Origin: Pseudomonadota bacterium
GTDB taxonomy: Bacteria > Pseudomonadota > Gammaproteobacteria > Steroidobacterales > Woeseiaceae
Reading direction: 5' to 3'
Assembly (NCBI GenBank): GCA_027621915.1
Contig: JAQCAD010000019.1
Location: forward strand, 1-54,053
DNA length: 54,053 bases
The translations under genes and the position numbers were made by a program. Position 1 is the stretch's first letter. Every line of letters begins with the position of its first letter. Shown in pieces: positions 16,967 through 25,560 of the stretch. The notes under the pieces were generated by a model. The model was given only the letters and a program-made list of their open reading frames with translations, was not told the DNA's origin and did no database searches.

Positions 16967-18472
16967 ATGAGTGAATACACGAACGACACATCGACTGGCG
17001 AGCTTTCGTCCTCATTGGCCACTCCTCAACTGGCACCGATCACGGCCGCCAGGCGCATTGACGCTATGGACGTCATCAGGGGGCTGGCTCTTGCCGGAAT
17101 ACTGCTGATGAATATCGAGTGGTTTGGCCGAAGCATCGAGCAGATCGGCAGATTCGATACCACTCTTACAGGGCTGGATCACGCGGCTGGTTGGCTCGTT
17201 CGCTGTTTCGTTGAAGGCTAGTTTTACAAACTATTCGCGCTGCTGTTCGGCATGGGATTCGCCGTCATGCTGATCCGCGCCAGGGAAATCGGCAAGCCTT
17301 TTGGTGCGTGGTTCACTCGTCGAATGGTTGTGCTGTTCATTATTGGCCTTTTACATATGATCTTTTTATGGGGCGGCGACATTCTGCACGATTATGCTTT
17401 TGCCGGATTGTTATTCCTTGGCTGGATCTATCTTTTCCAGACGAAGCGCCTGAAGAAATTCGACAATCCGGAATCATTTCTCAGAATCGCACTCGTGTGG
17501 TTAACCGTACCGTTTGTGGTTGGCACCATTATGGCGCTCGGCTTTGGCGTTCGTTTTGACAACGTCGATCTGACGGAGGACTGGCAAAAGGACCAATATG
17601 TCGATTCGGAGATCGACTCCCGGACGAAGGCTCTTCCTCCCTGGTCCGCCGACGAAACAGAAGAATCCGATCAGCCCGCCGCCGCAGATAGTGCGACCGA
17701 TACAGAATCTGAGCCAGAGGACCAAGACAGGGAACTGACCGAAGCAGAGGAGACCGAGGAAACAATCAATCGGCGAGTAGAAAACCGGCGGAAGCGGCTC
17801 GCACGCGAGAAAGAGGAAGTTGACACGTTCTCTCACGGTACTTACTGGGAGGCAACGAAAGTACGTTTTCGTCATGTTGGCACCGCATTAACAGTAACCC
17901 CGTTCTTTACGCTGGTCATGTTGCTGCCGATTTTCCTGCTGGGTTACTGGCTTATTGCCAGCGGCACGCTCCGGAATCACCAGGACAATCGCCACATTTT
18001 CAAACCGATGGCTCTGATCGGCATGACTTTCGGAATGTTTTTCACTGTCGGCGGCTTGTCCGTCATGCAACACCCGGTGGCTGACGTGTCGAGAATTCTG
18101 CAGACCGCAGGTGGCATGTTGTTCTTTTTCGGCCAATACGTTCTCGCCGCAGGCTATCTTGGCTCAGTAGTGCTATTGCTCAGTTCGCCTGCATGGTCGA
18201 AGCGTCTGGATCACTTCGCACCGATGGGAAGAATGGCACTGACTAACTACATCATGCATTCGATCATATTGACGACGATTTTCTATGGTTATGCCGGTGG
18301 ATTTTACGGCCAGGTGTCGCGTGCACCGCAAATGTTAATTGTCATCGCGATTATTGTTTTCCAGCTGTTCTTTTCGCGATGGTGGCTTGAACGGTATCGC
18401 TTCGGCCCGCTGGAGTGGGTGTGGCGCTCGTTGACCTACAAGACCATGCAACCAATGAAGATTACGCCATAG
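16967..18472 (+). pseudogene. DUF418 membrane protein interrupted by an amber codon
   Basis: The two open frames 16967-17221 and 17252-18472 are the same frame (2), split only by TAG at 17219-17221. Read through, they give one DUF418-family membrane protein of about 500 residues. The family start DVIRGLALAGILLMNIEWF and the FVEG-stop-FYKLFALLFGMGF junction are both typical; intact members normally have lysine at the stop. The C-terminal half has the conserved GPLEWVWRSLTY end. A long acidic and basic linker at about 205-285 is an unusual insertion. DUF418 proteins have 8-10 helices and unknown transport or modification roles. A point nonsense mutation (AAG to TAG) or a sequence error are the simplest explanations. 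Confidence 0.85.
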
Positions 18473-18503
18473 CCCGACGATCGGATCGCCTGGAACCGCA
18501 TCG

Positions 18504-18524
18504 CGATTACAATTGTTGTAATCG
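18504..18524. repeat. Perfect inverted repeat between DUF418 and threonine aldolase genes
   Basis: GATTACAATTGTTGTAATC is a perfect dyad with three central bases, and one more pairing base on each side gives 9-base arms. It lies 31 bases past the DUF418 stop and 153 bases before the threonine aldolase start. There is no T-run, so an operator (TTACAA...TTGTAA type) or mRNA-end hairpin are both possible. Confidence 0.5.
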
Positions 18525-18677
18525 AATTGACCGGCTGCGCGTGCTGGCGGCGCCATCACGGTTGCCGGTTTGGATCCCGTGACTGTCCCGAACTCCGGTG
18601 ATGCCGTTCATGTCAGAACACGGATCACCGCTCTTCGTTGTTGATTGAACTGAAGATTGCCATTTGAAGGAGCTGAA

Positions 18678-19697
18678 TTGATCGATTTGAGAAGTGATAC
18701 TGTCACCCGCCCCACTACGGCGATGCGCAAAGCCATGTCCGAGGCCGAGGTCGGCGACGATGTGTACGGAGAAGACCCGACCGTGATTCGGCTGCAGACA
18801 ATCGCTGCCGAAACACTGGGCACTGAAGCTGCACTTTTCCTGCCGAGCGGCACGCAATCCAATCTCTGTGCACTCTTAAGCCACTGCGAACGGGGCGACG
18901 AATACATCGTCGGGCAGACCGCACACACCTACATGTATGAAGGCGGAGGCGCGGCAGTTTTCGGCAGTATTCAGCCGCAGCCACTCGACTTCATGCCGGA
19001 CGGCAGTCTTGACCTGGCAATGGTTGCCGCTGCGATCAAGCCCGATGATCCGCACTACGCCAGGACAAGACTGCTGTGTCTTGAAAACACGCAGGGAGGA
19101 AAAGTGTTGCCGCTAAGCTATCTCGTCCAGGCACGCGAGTTCGCGGACAAGCACGGTCTCGGATTACATCTCGACGGGGCCCGCATATTTAACGCAAGCG
19201 TGAAGCTTGGCGTGCCGGTCACGAACATCAGCCGTCACTTCGATTCCGTTTCCGTGTGCCTGTCAAAAGGACTTTGTGCGCCTGTTGGCTCGGTACTCTG
19301 TGGAACCGGCGAGATCATCGGCAAAGCCCGACGATGGCGAAAAATGCTGGGTGGCGGCATGCGTCAGGCGGGTGTACTGGCAGCGGCCGGAATCCTGTCG
19401 ATCACGGAGCAGGTCCGGTATTTGCAGAAGGATCACGACAACGCGCAACTGTTAGCAAAGGCGCTGGGCGACTTTCCCGGGCTTGAGATTGACCAGAACG
19501 CCGTGCAGACAAACATGGTATTCGCGCGAGTAAAAACGGGATCTCGACAGGCCCTGATGCAAAAAATGAAATCCGAAGGTGTGATGGTATCTGGCGCCCG
19601 AGACACACTTCGCCTCGTCACGCATTTCGATTTCAACGCGGAACAGATTGCGCCGGTGGCCGCGGCGTTTTCCCGCGCCTTCGAGTCACTGAATTAG
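18678..19697 (+). CDS. ltaE: Low-specificity L-threonine aldolase
   Basis: A PLP enzyme that cleaves L-threonine and L-allo-threonine to glycine and acetaldehyde. It has the family opening IDLRSDTVTRPT, VGDDVYGEDPTV, LFLPSGTQSNLCAL, GLHLDGARIFNAS and the PLP lysine in VCLSKGLCAPVGSVL. The longest open frame begins at 18657. However, AAGGAG at 18667-18672 sits five bases before TTG at 18678, and the family begins there (LIDLRSD), so TTG at 18678 is the start, giving 339 residues. The gene overlaps the stop of the convergent permease by four bases. It probably supplies glycine or degrades threonine. Confidence 0.92.
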   Translation: MIDLRSDTVTRPTTAMRKAMSEAEVGDDVYGEDPTVIRLQTIAAETLGTEAALFLPSGTQSNLCALLSHCERGDEYIVGQTAHTYMYEGGGAAVFGSIQPQPLDFMPDGSLDLAMVAAAIKPDDPHYARTRLLCLENTQGGKVLPLSYLVQAREFADKHGLGLHLDGARIFNASVKLGVPVTNISRHFDSVSVCLSKGLCAPVGSVLCGTGEIIGKARRWRKMLGGGMRQAGVLAAAGILSITEQVRYLQKDHDNAQLLAKALGDFPGLEIDQNAVQTNMVFARVKTGSRQALMQKMKSEGVMVSGARDTLRLVTHFDFNAEQIAPVAAAFSRAFESLN

Positions 19698-21016
19698 GCG
19701 CGATCAGCGGCATCAAAATTGGCTGACTGCCGGTATCCGGACCGAATCCGGATATAGATCAGAACGAGTGCGATGTAGATCGCGACAAGCGTCCAGCCAG
19801 TTCCATCAATGTCCGAGAATGACAACGAACCTTGCACCAGTAGGACGCAAATGCCGACCACGCTGATCTTCTTAAGCAAGCCTTCAGACATATTCATCCG
19901 TGCCTCCGCAAACGCGTCCGGCAGTCGTTTGGCGAAACTGAATGCGGCGACCAGCGGAATGAGGTCGTAGATGAATACCAGGCCGCCTCCCAGCATGATG
20001 ATGTAGCGAAGATCCTTTCCGGCAATGATCGGAATGGCGCCGAAAAGCAACAGGAAAGTCAGGAGAATATGCGGCGTATTGAACCTTTTGTTGACGACCG
20101 CGATACCTTTTGGCAGCCAGCCGTCCTCGCAAGCGATCAAGACCGACTTCGTCGCCCACGAAAATGTCGAATTAATACTGGTCGCCAGCGCGAATAGCCC
20201 TGCTCCGACAATGAATGCGACATAGACGGGGGCCGGAAGAATGGCCTTCGCCACTTCCGACAATGGTTTTCCTGCTGTCTGTTCGATCGGCAGGATGCCG
20301 ACGGCGACTATCGCTACCAGCGCGAAAAATACTGCAGCAAGCAACGTGCTGTAGATAATGGCACGCGGCAAGTCATGGTGCGGATTCTTCATCTCGCCGC
20401 CCAACTCGGAAATGTATTGAGCACCGCCGGTTGAAAAAGACAGCACAACGCAGGCCAGGCCAAATCCGTACCAGCCGTTGGGGAACAGCTTTTCCTGACT
20501 AGCGAAATTTGAGTAGTCAACTTCCAGGATGCCGAAAAAGATCAATGATGAAAGGCCAAGAAGCAACAGAACGATCATGACTTTCTGTACTGCCGCCGCC
20601 TGTTTAACGCCAACCAGGTTGACCAGGTAGAAAAGCACGAGAATAGCGAGCGCGATTGCACGGATATCCAGATCAGGAACAAGCGCAACCGCGTACTGCG
20701 CGAATCCGAGTGCAAAAAGGGAAATCAGGATATGCGTGACCAGTAGAATCGCCAGGTAAAAGAAGCCGATTTTCGGGCCGAGAATGCGCTTGCAATAAAC
20801 GTACAGACCGCCGGTGGCAGGCATGGCGGAACCCATGAAAGCGACTGGCAATTGTTTGATCAGCGAAAGGCAGGCCGAAAGTACGAACGCGAACGGGATC
20901 GCATACGCGGTGAATTCGATGCCGATGCCGATCAATACCATGATCCCAGAGCCGATTACCTGGCCCAGCGCAATGGCAAACACATCCCAGAAACTTAAGG
21001 TCCGCTTCAGTTGCAC
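19694..21016 (-). CDS. APC-family amino acid permease
   Basis: A 440-residue amino acid/polyamine/organocation permease with about 12 helices. The first helix region FWDVFAIALGQVIGSGIMVLIGIGI carries the GSGIM substrate-binding loop typical of the APC superfamily. Further signs are PATGGLYVYCKRILGP, LGGEMKNPHHDLPRAI and INSTFSWATKSVLIACEDGWLP. Substrate specificity cannot be read from sequence. It is 29 bases downstream of the Cys/Met-metabolism PLP gene on the same strand, so the pair probably forms an operon for taking up and breaking down an amino acid. Confidence 0.9.
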   Translation of the reverse strand: MQLKRTLSFWDVFAIALGQVIGSGIMVLIGIGIEFTAYAIPFAFVLSACLSLIKQLPVAFMGSAMPATGGLYVYCKRILGPKIGFFYLAILLVTHILISLFALGFAQYAVALVPDLDIRAIALAILVLFYLVNLVGVKQAAAVQKVMIVLLLLGLSSLIFFGILEVDYSNFASQEKLFPNGWYGFGLACVVLSFSTGGAQYISELGGEMKNPHHDLPRAIIYSTLLAAVFFALVAIVAVGILPIEQTAGKPLSEVAKAILPAPVYVAFIVGAGLFALATSINSTFSWATKSVLIACEDGWLPKGIAVVNKRFNTPHILLTFLLLFGAIPIIAGKDLRYIIMLGGGLVFIYDLIPLVAAFSFAKRLPDAFAEARMNMSEGLLKKISVVGICVLLVQGSLSFSDIDGTGWTLVAIYIALVLIYIRIRSGYRQSANFDAADRA

Positions 21017-21045
21017 GATTGAATGTTCTCGTCAGTCAGCTTCGG

Positions 21046-22275
21046 TCAGATCAGAGCGAGCGCAGCATCGAAATCAGCGATCAGGTCATCTGCGTCCTCC
21101 AGACCCGACGAGACACGAATCATCCCGTCCGCGATATTCATCGCACGCCGTTGTTCTTCCGGCACGTCGAGAAAGGCCATTGACGCGGGTATCTGGGTGG
21201 TCGTCCGCACGCCACCGAGACTCGCCGCAAAGCAACAAAGTTCGAGATTTGTCAGCACGGTGAGCGCAGCGTCGGCAGCGTCCACCTCAAAAGTCAGCAT
21301 GCCGCCGAACTCAGGCATCTGAATTTTCGCCACATCGTGTTGCGGGTGCGATTCCAGACCGGGATACCACACCCGCCTCACCTTGGGATGTGATTCAAAA
21401 TGCCGCGCCAGTTTAACCGCCGTCTGGCACTGGCGCGCCAGCCGAACGCCGAGCGTCTGTATGCCACGCAGCAGCAACCACGCGTTAAACGGTGCCAAAG
21501 GCGAACCCAGCTTCACCATGGTGCTCCAGCGAATCTGCTCCATGAAATCGGCGGGTAACAACGCGGACTTCATGCAAATTGCACCACCGATGGCGTCGCT
21601 ATGACCCCCAATGAACTTCGTTGCACTTTCGACAACGATATCCACACCCCATTCCAGCGGTCTGCAAACATATGGACTCGCAAACGTGTTGTCGCAGATA
21701 ACAATGATGCCGTGTTCATGTGCCATTTCGACAAGCGGCGGAATTGCCGCGACTTTCATGGTCGGGTTTGCAATCGTTTCGAGATAGATGACCTTGGTGT
21801 TCGGCCGAATTGCCGCACGAACGGCCTCGGCATCCGCCGTATCAACGAAAGTAGTTTCGATATTGTAATCGGTATATCGATGATCCAGCATTTCATGCGT
21901 CGAGCTGTACGTCGTCCAGTCACAAACGACGTGATCACCGCTTTTCAAAAGACCGAGCAGCGCGACCGAGATTGCGGCCATGCCGGAAGCAGTCGCGAGG
22001 CAGGCATCAGCCCCCTCAATCATCATCATTTGTTCTTCGAACTGGTATTCCGTCGGATTTCCGCAACGACCGTAAATATTGACGGACTTGCGCTCGCCAT
22101 CGACAACCTGCTGGTAGATATCGGCGTCGTATTGAAAACTGGACGATATGATCAGCGGTGCGCCGATCGAGTTGGTACCGGTGTCCGGGGGGTAATAGAC
22201 CGCCCTGCTGTCGAAACTAAGCCTGGTTCTCTTGTCGCGTTCCACGTCCTGCCTCCGGATTGTTCGGGCGGCCAA
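21046..22275 (-). CDS. Trans-sulfuration (Cys/Met metabolism) family PLP enzyme
   Basis: A 409-residue PLP enzyme of the cystathionine gamma-synthase/gamma-lyase family. Visible landmarks are SVNIYGRCGNPTEYQFEEQ, the cofactor region ATASGMAAISVALL, the CDNTFASPYVCRPLEWG aspartate site and the PLP lysine in VESATKFIGGHSDAIGG. The C-terminal ISVSSGLED equivalent is MIRVSSGLEDADDL. The family performs gamma-elimination, gamma-replacement or beta-elimination on homoserine and homocysteine derivatives. The exact substrate cannot be fixed; a methionine-gamma-lyase or cystathionine-gamma-lyase role is possible. It is the first gene of a pair with the APC permease and is transcribed divergently from the pseudouridine operon. 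Confidence 0.9.
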   Translation of the reverse strand: MAARTIRRQDVERDKRTRLSFDSRAVYYPPDTGTNSIGAPLIISSSFQYDADIYQQVVDGERKSVNIYGRCGNPTEYQFEEQMMMIEGADACLATASGMAAISVALLGLLKSGDHVVCDWTTYSSTHEMLDHRYTDYNIETTFVDTADAEAVRAAIRPNTKVIYLETIANPTMKVAAIPPLVEMAHEHGIIVICDNTFASPYVCRPLEWGVDIVVESATKFIGGHSDAIGGAICMKSALLPADFMEQIRWSTMVKLGSPLAPFNAWLLLRGIQTLGVRLARQCQTAVKLARHFESHPKVRRVWYPGLESHPQHDVAKIQMPEFGGMLTFEVDAADAALTVLTNLELCCFAASLGGVRTTTQIPASMAFLDVPEEQRRAMNIADGMIRVSSGLEDADDLIADFDAALALI

Positions 22276-22407
22276 GCAAAGGCAACCATTTTGATTCGAT
22301 GTTTGTCGTCAGGAAGGCCAAATGACCTGCCACCGGGTATTGATCCTGCCGGATGTTGCGATGTAATGTGTCAAACAACTGTTTAGAAATCAAACGAAAG
22401 TTCAATC
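22276..22407. promoter_or_regulatory. Divergent control region of the PLP enzyme and psuK operon
   Basis: These 132 bases separate the minus-strand PLP gene from the plus-strand psuK operon, so both promoters are here. AAACA (22373-22377) and TGTTT (22380-22384) form an inverted repeat with two central bases, 23 bases before the psuK start. Outer arms TTTGATT (22290-22296) and AATCAAA (22388-22394) also pair. The winged helix built into PsuK could bind such sites, which is inference. Confidence 0.4.
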
Positions 22408-23508
22408 ATGACCGAACGTGAACAGCAAATCCTGGCCCTGGTACGCGAGAATCCATTGATCTCGCAAGTCGACATCGCGACAAGGCTCGGCATCAGCCGC
22501 TCGGCCGTGGCCGGGCATATCATGCGGCTGGTTGCCAAGGGCGTAATCAAGGGGCGCGGCTACGTCGTCAACGATGCGCCATTCGCCGTGATCATCGGCG
22601 GCGCGAACATGGATATTTGCGGCAAACCAGCAGGCAAGCTTCGTATGCAGGACTCGAACCCTGGCAAGGTCGACTCGTCGCCAGGTGGGGTCGCCCGTAA
22701 TATTGCCGAAAATCTCGCGCGACTCGGTGTCGATTGCCGACTGATCGCCGCGGTCGGCAACGACCACCATGGCAACCTGTTGCTGAAGCAGGGTCAGACG
22801 GCGGGTATTGATATGGGCTACATGCTCCGGCTGGACAGCTCGCCCACATCGACCTATGTCAGCGTTTTGGACGAGTCGGGCGACATGCTTGTCGCAATAA
22901 ACGATATGTCCATCGTCGAGGAGTTGCGACCCGGGCATCTGCAGTTACACGAGCAAATGCTAAGGCAGTCAAGCCTGATCATCGCTGATACGAACCTTCC
23001 TGATGCATCTCTCGCTTATCTTGGTGGGACGTTTAATGAACAACCCTTGTTCGTTGATACCGTCTCGGTGGCAAAGGCCAACCGGATCAAACCGTACCTC
23101 GATACCGTTCACACATTGAAGGCGAGCCGTTCCGAAGCAGAGGAATTGTGTGGCATTCGTGCACCGGGCAACAAAAAACTCTCCGCTCTGGCCGACTGGT
23201 TTCACAGCCGTGGCGTCGAGCGCCTCTTCATTACGCTTGGCCCTGGCGGCGTCTTCTACAGCGATGGCGACGCACACGGTCTGATGGAAACGGGCGCAAA
23301 ATCGAAAAACGTGAAGAACGCAAGTGGCGCGGGAGACGCATTCGTGGCAGGCATAGCGTATTCGTGGCTGGCAGAGTGGCCACTGGAGAAGTCAACAAGG
23401 TTCGCGATGTCCGCAGCACAGGTCGCGCTATCCCATCGGTCGACGATCAATCCGGCGATGTCTGCGGCAGCTGTAAATAGAATCTACGAGGCGAATTACG
23501 TTGCATAA
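22408..23508 (+). CDS. psuK: Pseudouridine kinase with N-terminal winged helix
   Basis: A 366-residue PfkB-family sugar kinase with an extra N-terminal winged helix-turn-helix (about 1-57, ILALVRENPLISQVDIATRL, then GISRSAVAGHIMRL). The kinase core shows VIIGGANMDICGKP and SPGGVARNIAENLARLG, and the anion hole NASGAGDAFVAG has the catalytic aspartate of PfkB kinases. E. coli PsuK has 313 residues, so the difference is the DNA-binding domain. It phosphorylates pseudouridine on the 5' oxygen. It overlaps psuG by 8 bases. Domain order and adjacency make the substrate assignment secure. The winged helix may let it sense substrate and control its own operon. Confidence 0.92.
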   Translation: MTEREQQILALVRENPLISQVDIATRLGISRSAVAGHIMRLVAKGVIKGRGYVVNDAPFAVIIGGANMDICGKPAGKLRMQDSNPGKVDSSPGGVARNIAENLARLGVDCRLIAAVGNDHHGNLLLKQGQTAGIDMGYMLRLDSSPTSTYVSVLDESGDMLVAINDMSIVEELRPGHLQLHEQMLRQSSLIIADTNLPDASLAYLGGTFNEQPLFVDTVSVAKANRIKPYLDTVHTLKASRSEAEELCGIRAPGNKKLSALADWFHSRGVERLFITLGPGGVFYSDGDAHGLMETGAKSKNVKNASGAGDAFVAGIAYSWLAEWPLEKSTRFAMSAAQVALSHRSTINPAMSAAAVNRIYEANYVA

Positions 23509-24451
23509 TTCGGGGAGGAATTATCTCGAAGTCCATCGTGACGTTCGCGACGCCCTCGACGAAGGCCGCGCTGTGGTCGCGCTCGAGTCGACCATTATCT
23601 GTCACGGGATGCCCTACCCCAGAAATGTCGACACGGCGAAGCGGGTGGAATCGATTGTCAGAGCCAACGGTGCGGTTCCTGCAACCATTGCAATTCTCGA
23701 CGGGCAATTGAAAGTCGGCCTTGAGGATTCCGAAATCGAATACCTGGGCCGTAACAGCCGGCAGGTCACCAAAGCGAGCAGGCGGGACCTGCCGATCATC
23801 GTGTCACGTCGTGGCAACGGTGCGACTACGGTAGCCGCAACGATGACAGTTGCCACCATGGCAGGAATCCGCGTAATGGCGACGGGTGGCATCGGCGGTG
23901 TGCACCGCGGCGTCGAGCAGTCGATGGATGTGTCCGCCGACCTGGACGCGCTGTCGCGTACGAATATCGCGGTCGTCTGCGCCGGAATCAAGTCCGTACT
24001 CGATATCGGCCGGACACTTGAGTGCCTGGAAACTGCCGGCGTTCCCGTCCTGGGTTACCGGACGGATACCGTCCCGGCTTTCTACTCGTCAAGCAGCGGG
24101 TTTCCGGTGGACTACCGGATGGACGAGGCGCACGCGATTGCGGCAGCGCTTCGCTGCAAATTCGACCTGGGCATAAACGGCGCGATCCTGGTAACCAACC
24201 CGGTGCCAGACGAACATGCCCTCAACGGGAAAGAAATCGATCAGCTGATCGATGAAGCAATAACAGAAATGAACAAGCTCGGCATTACCGGCAAGGCGAC
24301 AACGCCTTTCCTCCTGGCACGAATCGCTGAACGCACCAACGGCAGAAGCCTGGATACGAACATCGAACTGGTATTGAACAACGCGAAGCTCGCAGCAAAT
24401 ATTGCGCTCGAGTACAGTCGACTTGTCACAAGGGACAATGAATTCCATTGA
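23501..24451 (+). CDS. psuG: Pseudouridine-5'-phosphate glycosidase
   Basis: A 316-residue PsuG that cleaves the C-glycosidic bond of pseudouridine 5'-phosphate to uracil and ribose 5-phosphate. The conserved start VVALESTIICHGMPYPRN carries the catalytic glutamate, the RRGNGATTVAATM and ATGGIGGVHRG metal/phosphate loops are present, and the lysine of AGIKSVLDI is the Schiff-base residue known from the E. coli enzyme. The C-terminal NIELVLNNAKLAANIA is also typical. The start is a TTG at 23501 behind GAGG (23488-23491), overlapping psuK by 8 bases. Together with PsuK it completes pseudouridine catabolism, so uptake or upstream conversion is the open question in this operon. Confidence 0.94.
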   Translation: MHNSGRNYLEVHRDVRDALDEGRAVVALESTIICHGMPYPRNVDTAKRVESIVRANGAVPATIAILDGQLKVGLEDSEIEYLGRNSRQVTKASRRDLPIIVSRRGNGATTVAATMTVATMAGIRVMATGGIGGVHRGVEQSMDVSADLDALSRTNIAVVCAGIKSVLDIGRTLECLETAGVPVLGYRTDTVPAFYSSSSGFPVDYRMDEAHAIAAALRCKFDLGINGAILVTNPVPDEHALNGKEIDQLIDEAITEMNKLGITGKATTPFLLARIAERTNGRSLDTNIELVLNNAKLAANIALEYSRLVTRDNEFH

Positions 24452-25467
24452 GTGGGCAAGACGAATCGAAAACCGGGCGAGATGCTGTCGAATCGGAAAT
24501 CCCAACTATCGACCTTGCAGCATTCCTCACCGGCACGGAAGGCGAACGGCGACGAATTGCCGATCGCGTCGATCAGATCTGTCGTGCGATTGGATTCCTG
24601 ATTATTAAACACCACGGTATCTCGCAGGAAATCAGCGATACCGCCTGGTCAGCTGCACGTGCGTTCTTCGATCTGCCGCTCGGTGCCAAGCTCGAAGCCA
24701 GGTCGGAAAAACCCGGTTGCCCACGCGGTTATTTTCCGCTCAACGAGGAGTCCCTCGCCAGGACGCGTGGTATCGCAGCGCCGCCTGACCCGAAAGAGTC
24801 CTACAGTAGCGGCCCGTTGAGTGCACCGGCCGGTCATGGGACGAGCGGGGATTTTGATTTCTTTTACGGACCGAATATCTGGCCGGTCGAACCCGGCAAT
24901 TTCCGCGAAGCGTGGATGGACTACTATCGGGCGATGCAATACCTGGGTTCGCAGGTAATGCGCTTACTCGCGTCGGCATTGCGTCTCACTGACGATTATT
25001 TTGTGAAATTCCATACGCACGAACTGAGTGCGCTTCGCGCACTCAATTATCCGTCCACGAATGATACCTCCCCGCCAGGCCAACAACGCGCCGGCGCACA
25101 TTCGGACTATGGCAGCGTAACCATTCTGAAACCCGATCCATCGGTTCCTGGCCTGGAAATTCGGCTCCCGTCAGGTAAGTGGATTGCTGCGCCGCTCGTC
25201 TCAGATGCATTCATTGTAAACGTCGGCGATCTGATGGCGCGGTGGACGAACGACCGTTGGGTTTCTACGCTGCATCGTGTCGCTCATCCTGACAATTCGG
25301 CAGGCAACCCCACGCCGCGGCGGCAATCGATCGCCTACTTTATGAATCCGAACTACGACGCCGAGATCCGGGCCATCCCGACCTGCCTGCCTGCCGGTGG
25401 GACCGCCACTTATGCACCCGTGCTTGCCGGTGAATACCTCATCACGCAGTTCAGGTCTGCGAACTGA
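24448..25467 (+). CDS. 2-oxoglutarate/Fe(II) oxygenase, isopenicillin-N-synthase type
   Basis: A 339-residue non-heme iron oxygenase. It has the DIOX_N-type N-terminal domain (IPTIDLAAFL through GFLIIKHHGIS) and a double-stranded beta-helix core. The iron ligands are in RAGAHSDYGS (H-x-D) and VSTLHRVAHP, and the RRQSIAY arginine would bind 2-oxoglutarate. Fungal thymine 7-hydroxylase belongs to the same superfamily and acts on a pyrimidine base, which makes a nucleobase or nucleoside substrate plausible here. It starts with TTG in a four-base TTGA overlap with the psuG stop. Members of this family are often annotated only as isopenicillin-N-synthase-like; there is no sign of beta-lactam genes. 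Tight coupling to psuG says it belongs to the same pathway, but its reaction is unknown. Confidence 0.88.
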   Translation: MSGQDESKTGRDAVESEIPTIDLAAFLTGTEGERRRIADRVDQICRAIGFLIIKHHGISQEISDTAWSAARAFFDLPLGAKLEARSEKPGCPRGYFPLNEESLARTRGIAAPPDPKESYSSGPLSAPAGHGTSGDFDFFYGPNIWPVEPGNFREAWMDYYRAMQYLGSQVMRLLASALRLTDDYFVKFHTHELSALRALNYPSTNDTSPPGQQRAGAHSDYGSVTILKPDPSVPGLEIRLPSGKWIAAPLVSDAFIVNVGDLMARWTNDRWVSTLHRVAHPDNSAGNPTPRRQSIAYFMNPNYDAEIRAIPTCLPAGGTATYAPVLAGEYLITQFRSAN

Positions 25468-25560
25468 ATTGATCGCCACGCCCATCGCCTCTTCACATCA
25501 GAAGCATCGATAGGATTGTCTGCAACACCGTGGTCTAATTGCGCCACAGGGGGAGAACAC

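Noticed and set aside
21601-22386. Plus-strand open frame of 261 codons
   Set aside because: Antisense to the Cys/Met PLP gene; no recognisable domain.
24448-25467. Beta-lactam biosynthesis role for the isopenicillin-N-synthase-like oxygenase
   Set aside because: No other antibiotic-synthesis gene is near; the family name reflects fold only.
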